Counted from the first letter of the stretch, positions 40,367 through 50,312 are shown. The stretch is DNA of 64,000 nucleotides from Bacteroidales bacterium (GCA_023138875.1 JAGLOO010000058.1:1-64000); one strand, 5' to 3'. The notes: generated by a model from the sequence alone, not told the origin. Program-made: numbers and translations.

Positions 40367-40737
40367 GTTACAAACATATCACACTTTATTGTATATATCA
40401 AATATATTGTGATATTTTAAGTAATATCTCTTTTCTTTAGATGTAAATATGTGTATTTAGAAGTATAAATTGCTGAGAATTCGCCGGTATGCAAAGTGCG
40501 AACATTAGCGAAATCTAAGTTAATATTTGCAATTGTATTTTCAGTGTTTGCCAAGTATGTTTGAGAAGTAGTGGAGAAGCAAGCGTTTTGTATACCTGCT
40601 GTTGTATGCCGTAAATGACAGAATTTAGGAATGCTAATAGGAAATGGATTTCACTCTGGTCGGTATGGATGAATTGTTTTCATAGATTTCCATAGTATTT
40701 GAACCATTTCGATCAAACCTTACACATACAACGGTAA
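40367..40737. other. AT-rich intergenic region with two inverted repeat pairs
   Basis: A 371-bp stretch without a recognisable gene. Besides the PaaX operator it holds GTTGTATG (40601-40608) and its complement CATACAAC (40725-40732), which bound a 132-bp segment. The region ends in CGGTAATTAT, paired with a site beyond the lipoprotein gene. Confidence 0.5.
40376..40415. promoter_or_regulatory. Candidate operator of the PaaX-like gene
   Basis: ATATCACA (40376-40383) and TGTGATAT (40408-40415) form an exact inverted repeat, 24 bases apart and 10-49 bases upstream of the regulator start. Position suits autorepression. Confidence 0.45.
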
Positions 40738-41202
40738 TTATTTCGGAAACACTTTTAAAATTTGGCATGCAAACCTTAATGTATCTACATAATATCCATT
40801 AAAGGATTTTATATATTCTTTCACAAACATACCATTATAACAAAGTTCCTCCTTTACTTGAATGTTAGTAATTTTACACCATCTCTCTGATTGACTAAAG
40901 AAGAAGAGATAATCGAGATCCGTCCTTATTGGTTTATTGAGATAGCCATAATATTCCTCTCCAAGAAGTTCAAAATTGGTAATATAAAATGAGGCGTCAA
41001 TTAACTTCTCAAACGAACCATCTGGTGAATATCCTTGAATTTTAAGACTATTTAATTCCTCTATTTCGAATCGGTAGAATATAACTTCATCTACAGTGTA
41101 TATGTCGATACAATCAGGCCTCGAACAGCCAAAGTTAACTGCTATGAGAAAAGATAATATGATGTATTTCATTTTGTAAGCATGAGCTATTTATAATTAC
41201 CG
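40732..41202. repeat. 10-bp inverted repeat around the small lipoprotein gene
   Basis: CGGTAATTAT (40732-40741, overlapping the stop codon) and ATAATTACCG (41193-41202) are exact complements and enclose one gene. Next to the right copy stands CTAAC (41203-41207), giving GTTAGCGG on the minus strand. Confidence 0.55.
40738..41172 (-). CDS. Small hypothetical lipoprotein
   Basis: A 144-residue protein. The signal KYIILSFLIAVNFGC ends in a lipobox (NFGC), so it is probably lipid-anchored. The remainder has six cysteines in total and alternating beta-like segments (VDEVIFYRFEIEELNSLKIQ, split) but no known motif. The gene is AT-rich and lies alone between inverted repeats, next to a strong palindrome. 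It looks like a recently acquired one-gene cassette. Confidence 0.65.
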   Translation of the reverse strand: MKYIILSFLIAVNFGCSRPDCIDIYTVDEVIFYRFEIEELNSLKIQGYSPDGSFEKLIDASFYITNFELLGEEYYGYLNKPIRTDLDYLFFFSQSERWCKITNIQVKEELCYNGMFVKEYIKSFNGYYVDTLRFACQILKVFPK

Positions 41203-41212
41203 CTAACCTTCC

Positions 41213-41260
41213 GGCTAAAAAGCGTTGCTGTCCCGCAGGGCAGCTATGATTTTTTTAGCC
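41213..41260. repeat. Nested palindrome, attC-like fold
   Basis: Outer arms GGCTAAAAA (41213-41221) and TTTTTAGCC (41252-41260) pair exactly. Inner arms GCTGTCCC (41227-41234) and GGGCAGC (41238-41244) pair with one bulge. No transposase or integrase is nearby. It may be an attachment site remnant, a terminator-like element or a REP-type palindrome. Confidence 0.6.
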
Positions 41261-41354
41261 ATTGTTATACACTGGGCGCTATTAAATAATTTTCATTTTT
41301 TCAGGATTCTGTCCGCAATCAAATACTGTTGCGAAATTTTGTTATTTTGTTGTA

Positions 41355-43889
41355 GTGGAAATTTTTACTGGAATCATACAACGTGTAACTTATCACAATC
41401 CTGAAAACGGATGGACGGTTTTACGTGTAAATCCCATTACAAGTCAGCACGAAGTAAAGACCGTTACCGTTCATCAAGCCACTGTTTTTGCAGGCGCCAC
41501 TATGGAATTTGAAGGAGAGTGGATGCAACATGATAAGTATGGCGAGCAATTTAAAGCTCATCGTGTAATTGAGAAAAAACCTGCTTCCGCATCCGCTTTG
41601 GAAAAATACATTGGTTCGGGTTTAATCTATGGTGTTGGCCCCAAAATAGCTAAACGTATTGTGAAGTATTTTGGGAAAGATACTCTTGAAGTTTTTGAAG
41701 ATAACATTGAACGATTAAAAGAAGTACCCGGAATTGCTAAAACAAAGATGGAGCAAATTTCATCCTCATGGACCGAGCATCGTGAGATTAGAAACGTTAT
41801 GTTGTTTTTGCAGAAATACGGTGTAAGCACTTTGTTTGCTGTTAAAATTTTCAAGAATTACGGCAATGATGCCATTAAAATTGTTCAGGACAACCCCTAT
41901 CAATTATCTAAAGATATTTACGGCATTGGTTTCTTGTCGGCCGATAGTATTGCTTTGAGCCTGGGTATTGAAAAAAACAGCCCCAGGCGAATCCGGGCAG
42001 CAATTGGTCATGTGCTTGGAGCAAGCAGAGATCAGGGTCATTGCTATCTGGAATCAGAGCATATCCAGGAGGAGGTTGAAAAACTGTTAAAGGAGGATTT
42101 TCAGGAATTGACAGCAACCGGGATTGTGGAAATGGAAAAGGATAACGAACTGAGAATCCGTTTAAAAAAGGGAGAACCTGAACCTGTAAAATGCTACTAT
42201 TCCAAAAGTCTTTATTACGATGAGTTGCATACAGCAGAGCGAGTGAAAAAGTTCATTTCTCAAAAAATCACAGTCGATGAAAAACGAGTGGAAAAATGGT
42301 TAAAGAGATACAATGATCTGCAGGAATTTCCGCTTAGTGACGAACAATACAATTCAGTATTGGGAGTAACCATGCATGGGTTTTCTATTCTTACCGGTGG
42401 GCCGGGTTGTGGTAAAACAACTACTACCAAAGCATTGGTGAAATTGCTGAAAGCAATGAAAAAGAGAATTACTCTGGCAGCTCCAACCGGACGGGCAGCA
42501 CAACGTATGTCGGAAATTATTGGCGATAAATCACAAACCATCCACCGTTTGTTGGTTTGGCAACCTATGTCGGGTCAGTTCAAAAAAAACGAAGAAGAAC
42601 AACTGGAAACTGATTTTATTATTATTGACGAATGCTCTATGCTGGATATTTCTTTGGCAGCAAGTTTATTGAAAGCCATTCCATTAACCGCTCAGGTATT
42701 GTTTATTGGCGATGCCAATCAATTACCATCGGTTGGAGCAGGAAATGTATTGAAAGACCTGATTGACAGTCAGAAAATTCCTTTATTTCAGCTTGCCAAA
42801 GTATTTCGTCAGGCTCAACAAAGTCAGATTATTAATTATGCTCACCAGATTAACAATGGAACAATTCCTAAAATAGAGTCGCCCATTAATCGCCCTGATA
42901 TTTGGATTAAAGATGAGGATTGCCTGTTTTTTGATTCAGAAGAGGCCACTAAAGACCAAATGAACTTCATCAGGAAGATTCGCAGCTCCATGAAAAATGT
43001 GATTGATAATGAAGGTGTGGCTTTTATGAGAGAAAGCACACCGGATGATGTGGAGGATAATTACAAGACAGTTGTCCTGGGAGATGATTATTATATTGAT
43101 TCTACTTCACCACAGGAAATAGAAGAAATCAGGAAACAGGGTGTGCGTTCATACATATTTTCAATTCCTAAAAACTTCCTGGAAACCAATATCAATACAT
43201 TGCTAAAGTCAGATACTCATGCCTCAGCACTAAAAGAGGTGCTTAAGAGTATTCATCCCTGGTCGTCGTTGAACCTTGGCTTTATAGCTTCGGAAATGAT
43301 TGTTCGCTTATATACCCAAACTATCAAAGAGAGAGTTGGAAAAAACCTTGAAGTCCAGATTTTATCTCCAATGACAGTTGGTAGCCTGGGTACACGAAAC
43401 TTAAATCAACTCGTTCAATCGACGTTTAATCCGGAAAACAAAAACAAACCTGTTTTAGAAATGGGAGAACGTAAATTTCGTTTGAATGACCGGGTTATCC
43501 AACGAAGAAATAATTACGATTTGGAAGTGTTTAACGGTGATATTGGCGAAATAAACGCAATAGATAATCAGGAGATGACTCTGGTAGTTACTTACCATAA
43601 TGGAACAGAAAGCAGAAATGTTTTTTATAAAAAGCAGGACATTATGGATCTTGACCTGGCATACGCCATTACAATTCATAAATCACAGGGAAGCGAATTT
43701 GATGTGGTAATCATTCCTTTAGTGATGCAGCATTTCACGATGTTGTACCGCAATTTGATTTACACTGCCTTAACCCGCGCGAAAAAAATGGCGATTTTTG
43801 TTGGTACAAGAAAAGCGCTTGGTATTGCTGTTAAGAACATTGACAACAGAGCCCGAAAGACAATGCTGAAAGTAATCGTTCAGGAATGA
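41355..43889 (+). CDS. recD2: RecD2-type SF1 helicase with insertion
   Basis: An 844-residue 5'-3' DNA helicase starting with GTG. The N-terminal OB-like part (FTGIIQRVTYHNPENGWTVL) and helix-hairpin-helix region (GLIYGVGPKIAKRI, LKEVPGIAKTK, YGIGFLSADSIA) are those of RecD2. Helicase motifs: Walker A GGPGCGKTTTT near 348, motif II IIIDECSMLD near 425, motif III GDANQLPSVGAGNVL, RVIQRRNNYD and TIHKSQGSEFDVV near 770, ALTRAKK at the end. Between motif III/IV and VQILSPM is an insertion of roughly 100 residues (about 550-650). RecD2 works without RecBC in repair or replication. It converges with the exonuclease-RecQ-UvrD gene 11 bases away. Confidence 0.92.
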   Translation: MEIFTGIIQRVTYHNPENGWTVLRVNPITSQHEVKTVTVHQATVFAGATMEFEGEWMQHDKYGEQFKAHRVIEKKPASASALEKYIGSGLIYGVGPKIAKRIVKYFGKDTLEVFEDNIERLKEVPGIAKTKMEQISSSWTEHREIRNVMLFLQKYGVSTLFAVKIFKNYGNDAIKIVQDNPYQLSKDIYGIGFLSADSIALSLGIEKNSPRRIRAAIGHVLGASRDQGHCYLESEHIQEEVEKLLKEDFQELTATGIVEMEKDNELRIRLKKGEPEPVKCYYSKSLYYDELHTAERVKKFISQKITVDEKRVEKWLKRYNDLQEFPLSDEQYNSVLGVTMHGFSILTGGPGCGKTTTTKALVKLLKAMKKRITLAAPTGRAAQRMSEIIGDKSQTIHRLLVWQPMSGQFKKNEEEQLETDFIIIDECSMLDISLAASLLKAIPLTAQVLFIGDANQLPSVGAGNVLKDLIDSQKIPLFQLAKVFRQAQQSQIINYAHQINNGTIPKIESPINRPDIWIKDEDCLFFDSEEATKDQMNFIRKIRSSMKNVIDNEGVAFMRESTPDDVEDNYKTVVLGDDYYIDSTSPQEIEEIRKQGVRSYIFSIPKNFLETNINTLLKSDTHASALKEVLKSIHPWSSLNLGFIASEMIVRLYTQTIKERVGKNLEVQILSPMTVGSLGTRNLNQLVQSTFNPENKNKPVLEMGERKFRLNDRVIQRRNNYDLEVFNGDIGEINAIDNQEMTLVVTYHNGTESRNVFYKKQDIMDLDLAYAITIHKSQGSEFDVVIIPLVMQHFTMLYRNLIYTALTRAKKMAIFVGTRKALGIAVKNIDNRARKTMLKVIVQE

Positions 43890-43900
43890 TTACTTTTTTT

Positions 43901-46900
43901 TTAATTTTGTTTAACAAAAACCAATTCAGGCAGAATAATTAGTATTTCTTTCACGTCGTTTGCGTCATCTTGCTTTTTCCAATAAAGAATAAAATTCACC
44001 TTCGATTCAAACAGACGATAACCATTTTGTTCCAATGAGGTTTTTCTTGATATAAAACTATTAGAAAACTTAACTACTGTTTCACCATTGGAATTTGTTA
44101 ATCCCTCATCACTGATTGACAATGATTGTCCGCTTTCAAGAGGCAATATTCTATGCCGGATGTAATTAAAATAACCTAAGTTAATATCATTATGCGTTAA
44201 ATGCAGCACCAGATACCCGGGCGTTGAATAACTACTATTATCGTTTTCGCGAGACATATTATCAACAATAATATTATTCAGATAATTGCCATTATGGTGG
44301 ATTACTAAATTTCGTTTAGCGCGGGTCATCGCAACATACAACTGACGTTTATTATCATCCGAATCAGCATTGAAATCATCAAGCATCAAAAAGACATTTT
44401 CAAACTCTTTCCCTTTTGCTTTATGAATAGTAGAAACGTTTATCGTCTCACCGTTTTCTGAGGAGAAATCTTCCAGCTTTGATTCTTTTATAAATACAAC
44501 AAGATCTGATATGTACTTAGCCCTGGGATTAGTTTCCTGAAAATCAATAATTAATGATTTGCATAGTTTAAAATTTGAGCTATGGCGGTGTTTTTTAGTA
44601 AACTTTCTCTTTGCATCGGCCCAGGTATCATTGCTAATTAAAGCAGCACCTTTATCACTCTTCAATTCATCAAGAAATGATCTGATTTCATAAAGATTAC
44701 AGAGGTTAAATCCATCGTTTGACTGAATTAATTTTGCCGGCATTCCGTTTTTGAGAATCAATCCGGTAATTTGCAAAGCCTCATCGTTTGTCTTTGTTAA
44801 AACACCTGTAGTTCCTGATAGGCCGGATGAAATTATATCTCTCACCAGAGGTGCAATCAGGTTTCTGCTCTGATAGTGAATGAGCCTGATCTGACCATTG
44901 TCTTTTTGGACAGGTGTAATTGGTGTTGTTTTAAAACGTCGTTGAATTCGTTTAACAAATTGATTTGTAAATTCAACAAGATTCTTTTTACTTCTGAAAT
45001 TTTCAATTAGTTCATACTTTTTTGCACCATCTTCCAAAACAAATTGCTCAAAATACTTCGAATCAGCCCCTCTGAAAGTATAAATATTCTGGTCATCATC
45101 ACCAACAGCAATCACCCTCATTTCTTCATTCTTATCCATAAGGGCCTTTATTAAACGGAATTCCTCCAAATCCATGTCCTGAGCTTCATCAATTACCAGA
45201 ACATTTTTTGTAATACGATTTCTCTCTACTTCACCATTTATGATTTTTTCAGTTGTAATTTGAAGGATTTTATCTGATTTTTCAAGATTACCAACTCTTC
45301 CCAGCAAGTTGAAACAATACGAATGAAAAGTCTTTATTTCAACGTAGTTAGCAGCATTGCCAATTAGATCAAGCAATCTTTTTTTGAACTCTGTCGTGGC
45401 AGCTCTTGAAAAAGTAAGCATTAATAACTGTTCGTGCTTAATGTCTTCCAATAGAAGCAAGGAAGCTAATTTGTGCACCAGTAATCTGGTTTTTCCACTG
45501 CCTGGTCCTGCTGCAACAGTAATATTTTTGGACTGAATATCGTTGATAATCTCCAGCTTGCTCAGGGCCAGTGAGTCGAATAACTGACGAAATTTGCCTG
45601 GTGTAATGTTCTTTTTAATTTCCTCTTTCAGACTTCCGGGAAAGTATATATTTAGAAATGAAGAATAATTCAATTGGAAATAGTCATCTGCAAACTTCAA
45701 TGCTTTATTGTAATCAACCAGCATCTTTTTAGCATACTCACCAACAATATGAATTTGCTGAATCTTATTGTCATAAAACTGATCAAGATGTATATAATCA
45801 TCATTCTTGTATTGAATCTTATTGTTTTGTTCAATTCTGTCAATGGTCAATCTGTTATATACAACTAAAAAGCCGCCTTCTATTATAATTGCACCAATTC
45901 TGGACAAATAAAACAGAGTATCTTCGATATCTTCAATTGAAATATCAAGTTTAAAGAGCATTGACTCCTTATTATAACTCTCTTTTAGCTCATGAACAGA
46001 GAACTCAACCAGCATCTCATTTTTGTTGATACTGCCATCCTCTTGCACCTCCTGTGTTTTGTTATACAGGAAACTGACGATGAATTTTGATAGTTCATGC
46101 CTCTTTCTTTGTTTCTGTTTTAATACATCTTTATGTTGAGTACATATTATTGTGATATAATCTCTCGAATTGTTATGATTATTCCATTTGATCCAATTTT
46201 TTATTGCCCAGTAATTCAGAATTGTCTTAATCCTGTTCGGATTGATATCTTTACATCCATTCTCAAATCCCTCTTCATTTAATTCCTTCAGATGCAAGGT
46301 TTTTTCTTGTTCTTCAATAACAAGTAAAAGATAATTTTCTATATGAGCATAGGATTCAACAATACTTAATGAGCGGTTTATATTGTCGTTTTGCTTTATA
46401 TACGCAGTTAAATCTTTTGTATCTGCCAGAATTTTTTCTTCTCTCAGAAGTGTTATAATTCTTATTACTTCCCCTTTAACAATTCCCAGGTGGTCTGAAA
46501 TGTAATCAATTCTGGATTCTGCAACTTCATCATTTGTGTGTTTCCGGTTTTTTGCTGCAAGTATTTTTTTAATGATACGAATTGCATTAACTTTTTGTTT
46601 TTCATCAAATCCTGAAGAACTATTTATCTTTTCAATTGCCTGTTGAACATTTTTCACCAGAATGCTATTTGCAAAGATCCTGGGAATATTTTGACCGCGT
46701 TTTAAATACCCTGCATTCTCAATTGCTGCAATGGCGGTTGTTACACGAGTTTCTATTTCAGCAACATTATCATCCCATCCGGCCTTCCGGGCAATCTCCA
46801 GGGCCGAGTTTGAAACAGTTGACCGGAATTTTGTAATATCCTTAATAGCCCGCCATATTTGTTGAATTTCTTTTAGAGATAACTTTGTCTGGTTGAGAAA

Positions 46901-48721
46901 TATGAAGTGCTTATTAAGGTCTTCTTCGTTATATAACATATAACAATCGGCCAGAATATTTTCATCACGTCCGGCTCTTCCTGCCTCTTGTACATAGTTT
47001 TCCAGAGAATTTGAGATTTCATAATGAATAACCATTCCAACATCTTTTTTATCCACACCCATTCCAAATGCAGATGTTGCAACCATTATTTGAACTTTGC
47101 CTGCGATAAATGCGTTTTGATTCTCCGTTTTCTCTTTAACGTCCATTTTCCCGTGATAGGGCCTGGCATCGAAACCATCCCTGCTCAACCGTTCTGCCAG
47201 TGTATAAGCTTTTCGTGTCCTTGAAACATACACTATTGCCGGACAATTATTCGATTCAATAAGAGTTCTAACCGTATCATACTTCTCTGCCTCATCGGCA
47301 CTGTTGAAAACTCTGTATCGCAGATTTGTTCTGGAGGTATTTGACCTGTAAACATCAAGGTTAACCGATAGTTTTTCTTTGAAGTATTGGCAGATATCTT
47401 CAATGACTTTTTGCTTTGCAGTAGCAGTAAAACAGGAAACCGGAATTTTATCAGAAAGATTCTTTTTTTCCTGTAACGATTTGATAAAATCCCCAATATA
47501 TAAGTAATCAACCCTGAAGTCTTGTCCCCACGACGAAAAACAATGTGCTTCATCAATTACAAATCGTGCAATTCTTCTTCCAAGCAATAGTCGCTCGATA
47601 GTTCTGGAGCGTAAAGATTCAGGTGAAATATATAATATCGATGCGGAACCATCTTCAACTCTTTCAAAAGATTTTCCACGTTCTATCGGATCCAGTAATC
47701 CATTAATAGTAACAGATTCCGTAATGTTGTTTTTCTCAAGATTATCTACCTGGTCTTTCATCAGCGATTGCAAAGGAGAGATTACCACTGTTAATCCTTT
47801 TGCGTTTTCTCCTTCCATCAGGGCAGGTATCTGAAAAGTAATAGATTTTCCTCCACCAGTAGGAAATACGGCTAAAAGAGATTTGTTTTCAATAGCAGCT
47901 TTTACTGCATTTTCCTGCAATGCCTCTCCTCCAAATGTGCGAAATGAATCATAACCGAAAAATCTTTTAAGTGCTTTCCCTGCGTCTAAAGCTATATTGC
48001 AATAACCACAACCACTTAAACAAGGGTTGCTCCGAAGCAGGAACATGATACGCTCTACATCGGGATAATTCACAGTAACCCAACGAGGAGTGATGGAATA
48101 GCGGTCGGAACAGTTTATTAATGATAAGCAATAAGCAAGTTCAATCGGGTATTTTGATATAATATTATCAATTGGTGAATTTTCACAAATTTGTGTTTGA
48201 AAATATTCTTGTATTAACGGCTTCGATTCTACTTTTTTATCAGCGCCAAATGATATGTATTCAAAGAAGGATTCAAACTCTTTTTGGCTTTTCAAAAGAG
48301 AATAATAGATCAGCCTCAGAGAAGGGTCCAGTTTGTTGAAGACGGTTACTTCATCATAGAACAGGTGTTCAGCCTTTTTGGAATCATTTACCGGATTATT
48401 TAACTCTTCGGGTTGCAATTTGTCATCTTTCAACAGACGATGATACGTTTTCTTAGGAAACAGTAGCGGAGATAAAAATAAAGTATCTATAACCCGTAAT
48501 TGATTAATTCCCTGAGCTGAGAGAGATTCCCGGATATATTTTAAATCATGTCTGATAATATTATGACCACAAACAAACCTGGTGTTCTTCAGGAATCCGG
48601 CAAAATCTTTTATTGATGCTGAATGAAATATACTGCCATCACTCTTAACACCACCTATATCAAGAATTTTCTTGCTTTCAGGTTCAATTTCAGTGTCAAA
48701 GAATGTAATTGGCTTCATCAT
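43901..48721 (-). CDS. Triple fusion: DEDD exonuclease - RecQ helicase - UvrD helicase
   Basis: A 1606-residue protein. Residues 1-~180: exonuclease-like fold (FFDTEIEP with D9/E11, GHNIIRHDL with D59, VIDT, and KKAEHLFYDE with D123). A CLSGCGYC cysteine pair group at 234-241. Residues ~265-680: RecQ SF2 helicase (Walker A PTGGGKS 287-293, DEAH 390-393, TATA, YQ-type QEAGRAGRDE near 578-587). Residues 690-1050: helical linker, no motif recognised. Residues ~1060-1490: UvrD/Rep SF1 helicase (AGPGSGKT 1071-1078, DEAQ 1178-1181, GDDDQNIYTFRGA, STIHKAKGKEFE, YVAMTRAKR). A beta-rich tail of ~110 residues ends it. It could process DNA ends or foreign DNA. Function unproven; the domain calls are strong. 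Confidence 0.9.
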   Translation of the reverse strand: MMKPITFFDTEIEPESKKILDIGGVKSDGSIFHSASIKDFAGFLKNTRFVCGHNIIRHDLKYIRESLSAQGINQLRVIDTLFLSPLLFPKKTYHRLLKDDKLQPEELNNPVNDSKKAEHLFYDEVTVFNKLDPSLRLIYYSLLKSQKEFESFFEYISFGADKKVESKPLIQEYFQTQICENSPIDNIISKYPIELAYCLSLINCSDRYSITPRWVTVNYPDVERIMFLLRSNPCLSGCGYCNIALDAGKALKRFFGYDSFRTFGGEALQENAVKAAIENKSLLAVFPTGGGKSITFQIPALMEGENAKGLTVVISPLQSLMKDQVDNLEKNNITESVTINGLLDPIERGKSFERVEDGSASILYISPESLRSRTIERLLLGRRIARFVIDEAHCFSSWGQDFRVDYLYIGDFIKSLQEKKNLSDKIPVSCFTATAKQKVIEDICQYFKEKLSVNLDVYRSNTSRTNLRYRVFNSADEAEKYDTVRTLIESNNCPAIVYVSRTRKAYTLAERLSRDGFDARPYHGKMDVKEKTENQNAFIAGKVQIMVATSAFGMGVDKKDVGMVIHYEISNSLENYVQEAGRAGRDENILADCYMLYNEEDLNKHFIFLNQTKLSLKEIQQIWRAIKDITKFRSTVSNSALEIARKAGWDDNVAEIETRVTTAIAAIENAGYLKRGQNIPRIFANSILVKNVQQAIEKINSSSGFDEKQKVNAIRIIKKILAAKNRKHTNDEVAESRIDYISDHLGIVKGEVIRIITLLREEKILADTKDLTAYIKQNDNINRSLSIVESYAHIENYLLLVIEEQEKTLHLKELNEEGFENGCKDINPNRIKTILNYWAIKNWIKWNNHNNSRDYITIICTQHKDVLKQKQRKRHELSKFIVSFLYNKTQEVQEDGSINKNEMLVEFSVHELKESYNKESMLFKLDISIEDIEDTLFYLSRIGAIIIEGGFLVVYNRLTIDRIEQNNKIQYKNDDYIHLDQFYDNKIQQIHIVGEYAKKMLVDYNKALKFADDYFQLNYSSFLNIYFPGSLKEEIKKNITPGKFRQLFDSLALSKLEIINDIQSKNITVAAGPGSGKTRLLVHKLASLLLLEDIKHEQLLMLTFSRAATTEFKKRLLDLIGNAANYVEIKTFHSYCFNLLGRVGNLEKSDKILQITTEKIINGEVERNRITKNVLVIDEAQDMDLEEFRLIKALMDKNEEMRVIAVGDDDQNIYTFRGADSKYFEQFVLEDGAKKYELIENFRSKKNLVEFTNQFVKRIQRRFKTTPITPVQKDNGQIRLIHYQSRNLIAPLVRDIISSGLSGTTGVLTKTNDEALQITGLILKNGMPAKLIQSNDGFNLCNLYEIRSFLDELKSDKGAALISNDTWADAKRKFTKKHRHSSNFKLCKSLIIDFQETNPRAKYISDLVVFIKESKLEDFSSENGETINVSTIHKAKGKEFENVFLMLDDFNADSDDNKRQLYVAMTRAKRNLVIHHNGNYLNNIIVDNMSRENDNSSYSTPGYLVLHLTHNDINLGYFNYIRHRILPLESGQSLSISDEGLTNSNGETVVKFSNSFISRKTSLEQNGYRLFESKVNFILYWKKQDDANDVKEILIILPELVFVKQN

Positions 48722-48797
48722 TCAAAAATACTTTTTCAATTATTCGTATCCTTTGAATCTAAGACAAAATTTACTAATCCTATCTCACTTATCAAAG

Positions 48798-50312
48798 CTA
48801 TTTCATTTTGCGCACTTCTCTGAACGCACTGCCCAATTGTCTCATAAGATCGCTTGCGATCACCGCTTCTTCACTGGATTCGTGAACAGCCAGGTCGCCT
48901 GCCAGGCCATGGAGATATACACCGGCCAGGGCGGCTTCCCGGGGTTGCAATCCTTGTGCCAGTAAACCTGTTATCAGTCCTGTTAGTACATCTCCGCTGC
49001 CACCGGTGGCCATTCCCGGGTTGCCGGATGTATTGAACCAGTAATTTCCATCGGGCGTGGCAATCCCCGTATAAGCTCCCTTCAGAACGACAATCACGTT
49101 ATGTTTCCTGGAGAACTCCCTCTGTTTGACATGTCGCTGAAATGAATTTTTGCTTTCACCTGCAAGCCGGTCAAACTCCTTTGGATGTGGGGTCAGGATG
49201 GTCCCTTCAGGCAATAATTTATACCACTCGGGATGTTCCGAAAGAATGTTCAGACCATCTGCATCGATGACCATAGGAATCTTGACCGTTTCCAGTAATT
49301 GCTTTAGCCCTTTGCCTGTATTCTGTTTACATCCGATACCCGGTCCAATGCCAACGGCGCTATAGGGAGATAGTTCGGGAGGTGCACTGAACAGGATGTC
49401 TGACTGGTCCATACTTACTAAGGCTTCGGGGAAACCGGTCTGGATGATGTTGTATCCAAACCTGGGTACATGCAGGGTTACAAGCCCGGCTCCTCCCCTA
49501 AGGCAAGACTCCCCTGCCAGCAATGCAGCCCCCATCATACCATAACAACCGGAGATGATCAAAGCGTGACCAAAAGTACCCTTGTGAGAAAAGCGTTTCC
49601 TCCCGGGCAGCATTGCCAGAACCTCATCCTTTTCAATGGTTCGATACGGGGTATCTGTCTCCTGAATGATTCTGGGATGCAGTTTTATATCATGGACCCT
49701 CCATCGACCCACGTATGGTTCATTCGAATCAAAAAAGAAGGAAAGAAAAGGAAATTGAAAAGTCAGTGTATAGTCAGCCCTGATCACACTGGCATAATCG
49801 TTTCCATTATTATCCTCGCCAAACAAACCCGACGGAATATCAATGGCAATTACCATCCCTGCTTTTTCATTGATATACCGGATCACATTGCCAGGAAAAC
49901 CGGTGACCTTTCTGGAAAGACCGGATCCAAATATACCATCCACCACCACATCCTGACTATCAATTTCAGGCAATATGTCCCCTTCCCCGATCTCTTCCAG
50001 CCCCGCCCTACCCTGGGACAACAACCTGTCCCTGTTGATCGCACAATCTTCTGAAATTCTGCCAAATCCCAACAAGTAGCAATCTACCCGGAACTGACTT
50101 TCAGCCAGCAACCGGGCCATGGCCAGAGCATCGCCCCCATTGTTACCCGGTCCGGCAAAGATCACAACCCTCCTGCTCGTATTGAAATGACGCACATACC
50201 AGCCTGCCAGCCTGGTGGCTGCCCGCTCCATCAGGTCAATGGATTCGACCGGTTCTTTCATGATGGTATAGTTGTCAATCTCCCGGACCCGGACTGCATC
50301 ATAGATTTTCAT
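48798..50312 (-). CDS. nnr: Bifunctional NAD(P)HX epimerase/dehydratase Nnr
   Basis: A 504-residue metabolite-repair enzyme. Residues 1-~215 are the YjeF_N epimerase (VVIFAGPGNNGGDALAMARLL, DVVVDGIFGSGLSRKV). Residues ~225-500 are the ADP/ATP-dependent dehydratase (KRFSHKGTFGHALIISG, GPGIGCKQNTGKGL, ILTPHPKEFDRL, NTSGNPGMATGGSGDVLTGLI). They repair hydrated NADH and NADPH. Length is normal for the fused form. It lies upstream of the fusion helicase on the same strand but its higher GC content marks it as core. Confidence 0.96.
   Translation of the reverse strand: MKIYDAVRVREIDNYTIMKEPVESIDLMERAATRLAGWYVRHFNTSRRVVIFAGPGNNGGDALAMARLLAESQFRVDCYLLGFGRISEDCAINRDRLLSQGRAGLEEIGEGDILPEIDSQDVVVDGIFGSGLSRKVTGFPGNVIRYINEKAGMVIAIDIPSGLFGEDNNGNDYASVIRADYTLTFQFPFLSFFFDSNEPYVGRWRVHDIKLHPRIIQETDTPYRTIEKDEVLAMLPGRKRFSHKGTFGHALIISGCYGMMGAALLAGESCLRGGAGLVTLHVPRFGYNIIQTGFPEALVSMDQSDILFSAPPELSPYSAVGIGPGIGCKQNTGKGLKQLLETVKIPMVIDADGLNILSEHPEWYKLLPEGTILTPHPKEFDRLAGESKNSFQRHVKQREFSRKHNVIVVLKGAYTGIATPDGNYWFNTSGNPGMATGGSGDVLTGLITGLLAQGLQPREAALAGVYLHGLAGDLAVHESSEEAVIASDLMRQLGSAFREVRKMK

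Noticed and set aside
40601-40732. A 132-bp MITE bounded by GTTGTATG/CATACAAC
   Set aside because: Only 8 bases match, no target duplication or second copy was seen, so chance is a fair explanation.
43905-43919. Hairpin TTTTGTT-AACAAAA as bidirectional terminator between the helicases
   Set aside because: It lies inside the coding end of the minus-strand gene and no U-run follows on either strand.
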